From the NCBI GenBank assembly GCA_025141015.1, contig CP081098.1, positions 3,292,501 through 3,356,500 of the forward strand: 64,000 nt of DNA, in the 5' to 3' direction. A program made the position numbers and the translations under genes. The notes beneath the pieces were generated by a model. It did not search any database and had not been told where the DNA came from. It saw only the letters and a list, made by a program, of their open reading frames with translations. This stretch comes from Rhodobacteraceae bacterium M382. GTDB taxonomy: Bacteria; Pseudomonadota; Alphaproteobacteria; Rhodobacterales; Rhodobacteraceae. This document shows, in pieces, positions 61,855 through 64,000 of this stretch. The first letter of the stretch is position 1; each line of letters begins with the position of its first letter.

Positions 61855-63368
61855 ATACTCCCCTGCTAAGCCTGAAAGGGCTGACCAAGGCCTATCCCGG
61901 TGTGGTCGCAAATGACACTGTTTCCTTTGACATCGGTGCCGGCGAAGTCCACGCGCTGTTGGGAGAAAACGGTGCCGGTAAATCGACACTGGTCAAGATG
62001 ATCTATGGTCTGGTCAAACCCGACAGCGGCGTGATGGAGCTGCGCGGGCAACCCTATGCCCCCGCCGAACCCCGCCAGGCCCGTGCCGACGGCATCGCCA
62101 TGGTGTTCCAGCATTTTTCGCTGTTCGACGCGCTGAACGTGGCCGAAAACATCGCGTTGGGGATGGAGAACCCACCCCATATGCGCGATCTTGCCGCCCG
62201 GATCCGCGAAGTGTCGGAAACCTATGGGCTGCCGCTGGACCCGTTTCGCACGGTGGGTGACCTGTCTGCCGGTGAACGCCAGCGGGTGGAAATCATTCGC
62301 TGTCTGCTCCAGGATCCCAAACTGTTGATCATGGACGAACCGACATCCGTGTTGACCCCACAAGAGGTCGACATCCTGTTCCAGACCTTGCAGAAACTGC
62401 GCTCCGAAGGCACCTCGATCCTGTATATCAGCCACAAGCTGGAGGAGATCCGCACCCTGTGTGACCACGCCACCATTTTGCGACTGGGCAAGAATGTGGG
62501 CGAATGCACCCCGTCGGAAACCTCGGCCCGGGACATGGCCGAGCTGATGGTGGGCACGGCATTGCAGACCCCGGAACGGGGCGGGCGTGACTTTGGCGAC
62601 GTGGCCATGGATATTTCTGGTCTGTCGGTTCCCTCACCTTCGGCCTTTGGCACTGCGCTGAAGAACGTGCATATGACAGTGCGCAAGGGCGAAATTCTGG
62701 GCATTGGTGGCGTGGCTGGCAATGGGCAGGATGAATTGCTGATGGTGCTGTCGGGCGAAACCCTGACAGAGGCCGACGCGGTCAAGCTGCACGGCGGTCC
62801 CATCGGGCGAACGGGGCCAACCGAACGGCGCAAGCTGGGTGTGCTGGCTGCTCCCGAAGAACGTCTGGGCCATGCGGCCGCGCCGGATATGAGCCTGACA
62901 GAAAATGCGATGCTGACCGGATCGGTGCGCGAAAATCTGGAGACCAACGGGTTCCTGAATTGGGCTGCGGCACAGGTGTTCGCAGAAAAAATCATCGCCG
63001 ATTTTGACGTCCGCACCCCTGGCCCCGCCAATTCGGCGCGGTCGCTGTCGGGCGGCAATCTGCAGAAATTCGTGATTGGTCGCGAAGTGTTGCAGCGTCC
63101 CGAAGTGCTGATCGTAAACCAGCCGACCTGGGGCGTTGACGCCTCTGCCGCAGCGTCGATCCGGCAGTCGCTTCTGGATTTGGCCGCCAAGGGCTGTGCC
63201 GTCATCTGTATCAGCCAGGATCTGGACGAACTGATGGAAATCGCCGACAGCTTTGCCGCGCTGAACGAAGGCCGCCTGAGCGCTCCGCGTTCGACCACCG
63301 GACTGACCGTCGATGAAATCGGTCTGATGATGGGTGGTGCGCACGGCATGGAGGTGGCCCATGTCTAA
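61851..63368 (+). CDS. ABC transporter ATPase, BMP/nucleoside family (GTG start)
   Basis: This 505-residue protein has two fused ATPase domains. The first is complete: Walker A LLGENGAGKSTLVKM, Q-loop MVFQHFSLF, signature LSAGERQRVEI, Walker B LLIMDEPTSVL. The second has GIGGVAGNGQDELL in place of Walker A, signature LSGGNLQKFVIG and VLIVNQPTWGVD, where the catalytic Glu is Gln, so it is probably a non-hydrolysing site as in other sugar/nucleoside importers of this class. It is coupled to xdhC by a GTGA overlap. The group usually imports nucleosides or purines. Confidence 0.92.
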   Translation: MNTPLLSLKGLTKAYPGVVANDTVSFDIGAGEVHALLGENGAGKSTLVKMIYGLVKPDSGVMELRGQPYAPAEPRQARADGIAMVFQHFSLFDALNVAENIALGMENPPHMRDLAARIREVSETYGLPLDPFRTVGDLSAGERQRVEIIRCLLQDPKLLIMDEPTSVLTPQEVDILFQTLQKLRSEGTSILYISHKLEEIRTLCDHATILRLGKNVGECTPSETSARDMAELMVGTALQTPERGGRDFGDVAMDISGLSVPSPSAFGTALKNVHMTVRKGEILGIGGVAGNGQDELLMVLSGETLTEADAVKLHGGPIGRTGPTERRKLGVLAAPEERLGHAAAPDMSLTENAMLTGSVRENLETNGFLNWAAAQVFAEKIIADFDVRTPGPANSARSLSGGNLQKFVIGREVLQRPEVLIVNQPTWGVDASAAASIRQSLLDLAAKGCAVICISQDLDELMEIADSFAALNEGRLSAPRSTTGLTVDEIGLMMGGAHGMEVAHV

Positions 63369-63491
63369 GAGCCGCTAAGGAAAAGATTCCGACACTGGTC
63401 AAGATACGGTCTGAGCGACCGCCTGATCAACCAAAGTGTCAACCAAATACGGGCCACGGGCCCGAACAAGAAAAACGACAGGGGTAACATT

Positions 63492-64000
63492 ATGATCGTT
63501 TTGGAAAAACGACCGCAGCCTTCGCGGGCCTGGTCGATGGCAACGCCCTTGGTGGCGGTGCTGGCGACCATGATCATGGGCGGAATTCTATTTGCCGTAC
63601 TGGGAAAGAACCCGGTCGAGGCGATCCGCACCATTTTCTGGGAACCGCTATTTGGCGAGTTCGCCTTTTATTATCGTCCGCAACTGCTGGTCAAAGGCGC
63701 GCCACTGATCCTGATTGCTATTGGGCTGTCCCTGGGCTTTCGCGCCGGGATCTGGAACATTGGTGCCGAAGGGCAATACATCATGGGCGCCATCTGTGGC
63801 GCCGGGGCTGGTCTGGCGTTCTATCCGCTCGAAGCGTTTTACATCTTTCCGATCATGGTGATTGCAGGCGCTTTGGGGGGCTGGATCTGGGCCATGATCC
63901 CGGCCTTTCTCAAGGTGCGGTTCGGCACCAACGAAATCCTGGTGTCGCTGATGCTGGTCTATGTGGCGGAACAGATGCTCGCGTCCGTGTCGCTGGGCCT
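63492..64000 (+). CDS. ABC transporter permease, BMP/nucleoside family, partial (3' end outside window)
   Basis: The 169 visible codons encode a hydrophobic permease of the branched-chain-amino-acid/nucleoside type. After a short cytosolic start (MIVLEKRPQPSRAW) come helices at about 16-37 and 68-85, then GLSLGFRAGIWNIGAEGQYIMGA, the family hallmark, and RFGTNEILVSLMLVYVA, the EAA-like coupling region. CAGGGGTAAC precedes the ATG. It starts 123 bases after the ATPase. The frame is open at the right edge. A second permease and a BMP-type binding protein are expected further right. Confidence 0.85.
   Translation, partial: MIVLEKRPQPSRAWSMATPLVAVLATMIMGGILFAVLGKNPVEAIRTIFWEPLFGEFAFYYRPQLLVKGAPLILIAIGLSLGFRAGIWNIGAEGQYIMGAICGAGAGLAFYPLEAFYIFPIMVIAGALGGWIWAMIPAFLKVRFGTNEILVSLMLVYVAEQMLASVSLG

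Overview
The window looks like a chromosomal segment of a marine alphaproteobacterium of the Rhodobacteraceae (Roseobacter group). The grounds are the GC-rich coding sequence, short AT-rich promoters, a TRAP transporter, a DmdC-type acyl-CoA dehydrogenase, a Hint-domain protein, and gene orders that I associate with this group. The taxonomic call is inference from gene content, not from a marker gene. I see no rRNA, tRNA, CRISPR array, intact insertion sequence or prophage. This reads as a metabolic core region with many small regulatory and repeat structures between genes.

Layout, left to right. 1-9.8 kb: a partial thioesterase, two MerR-type regulators, then a beta-oxidation run (DmdC-type and LCAD-type acyl-CoA dehydrogenases, GST, thiolase, cupin, FadB/FadJ-type fusion). 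10-17.5 kb: a mixed stretch (Hint protein, sulfotransferase, DMT exporter, acyl-CoA ligase, DUF2892-like protein under a strong dyad, an inactive-looking M48-like protein, a SPOR protein). 17.7-22.4 kb: a minus-strand pyrimidine nucleoside salvage operon (VOC/bicupin protein, cdd, deoA, deoB, upp). 22.5-28.7 kb: maeB, a lipoprotein, prpE with TTTGCAA-type boxes, and a methyltransferase. 28.9-32 kb: a tightly overlapped trio of exported proteins ending in a SCO copper chaperone, then an amidase. 32.3-36.3 kb: nadK, glyA and small genes.

36.4-45.4 kb: an RpiR regulator followed by an apparent catabolic operon of N-formylglutamate-amidohydrolase-like hydrolase, TRAP transporter (DctQ, DctM, Tat-exported DctP), glutamine-synthetase-like ligase, aldehyde dehydrogenase and Fe-type alcohol dehydrogenase. 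Together these would make a gamma-glutamylation route for an imported amino-alcohol or amine. 45.5-53.1 kb: a branched-chain 2-oxoacid dehydrogenase operon (E1alpha, E1beta, E2, E3, then a class IV aminotransferase) on the minus strand, with divergent Lrp- and LysR-type regulators. 53.3-56.9 kb: dnaE. 57-64 kb: xdhABC with a perfect FNR box and a second palindrome upstream, translationally coupled to a BMP/nucleoside-type ABC transporter that runs off the right edge.

The most notable non-genic signals are: (i) a dispersed family of hairpin repeats with a conserved tail, one copy of which lies in frame inside xdhA and encodes its interdomain linker; (ii) four places where two perfect palindromes lie back to back; and (iii) several strong dyads placed as operators.
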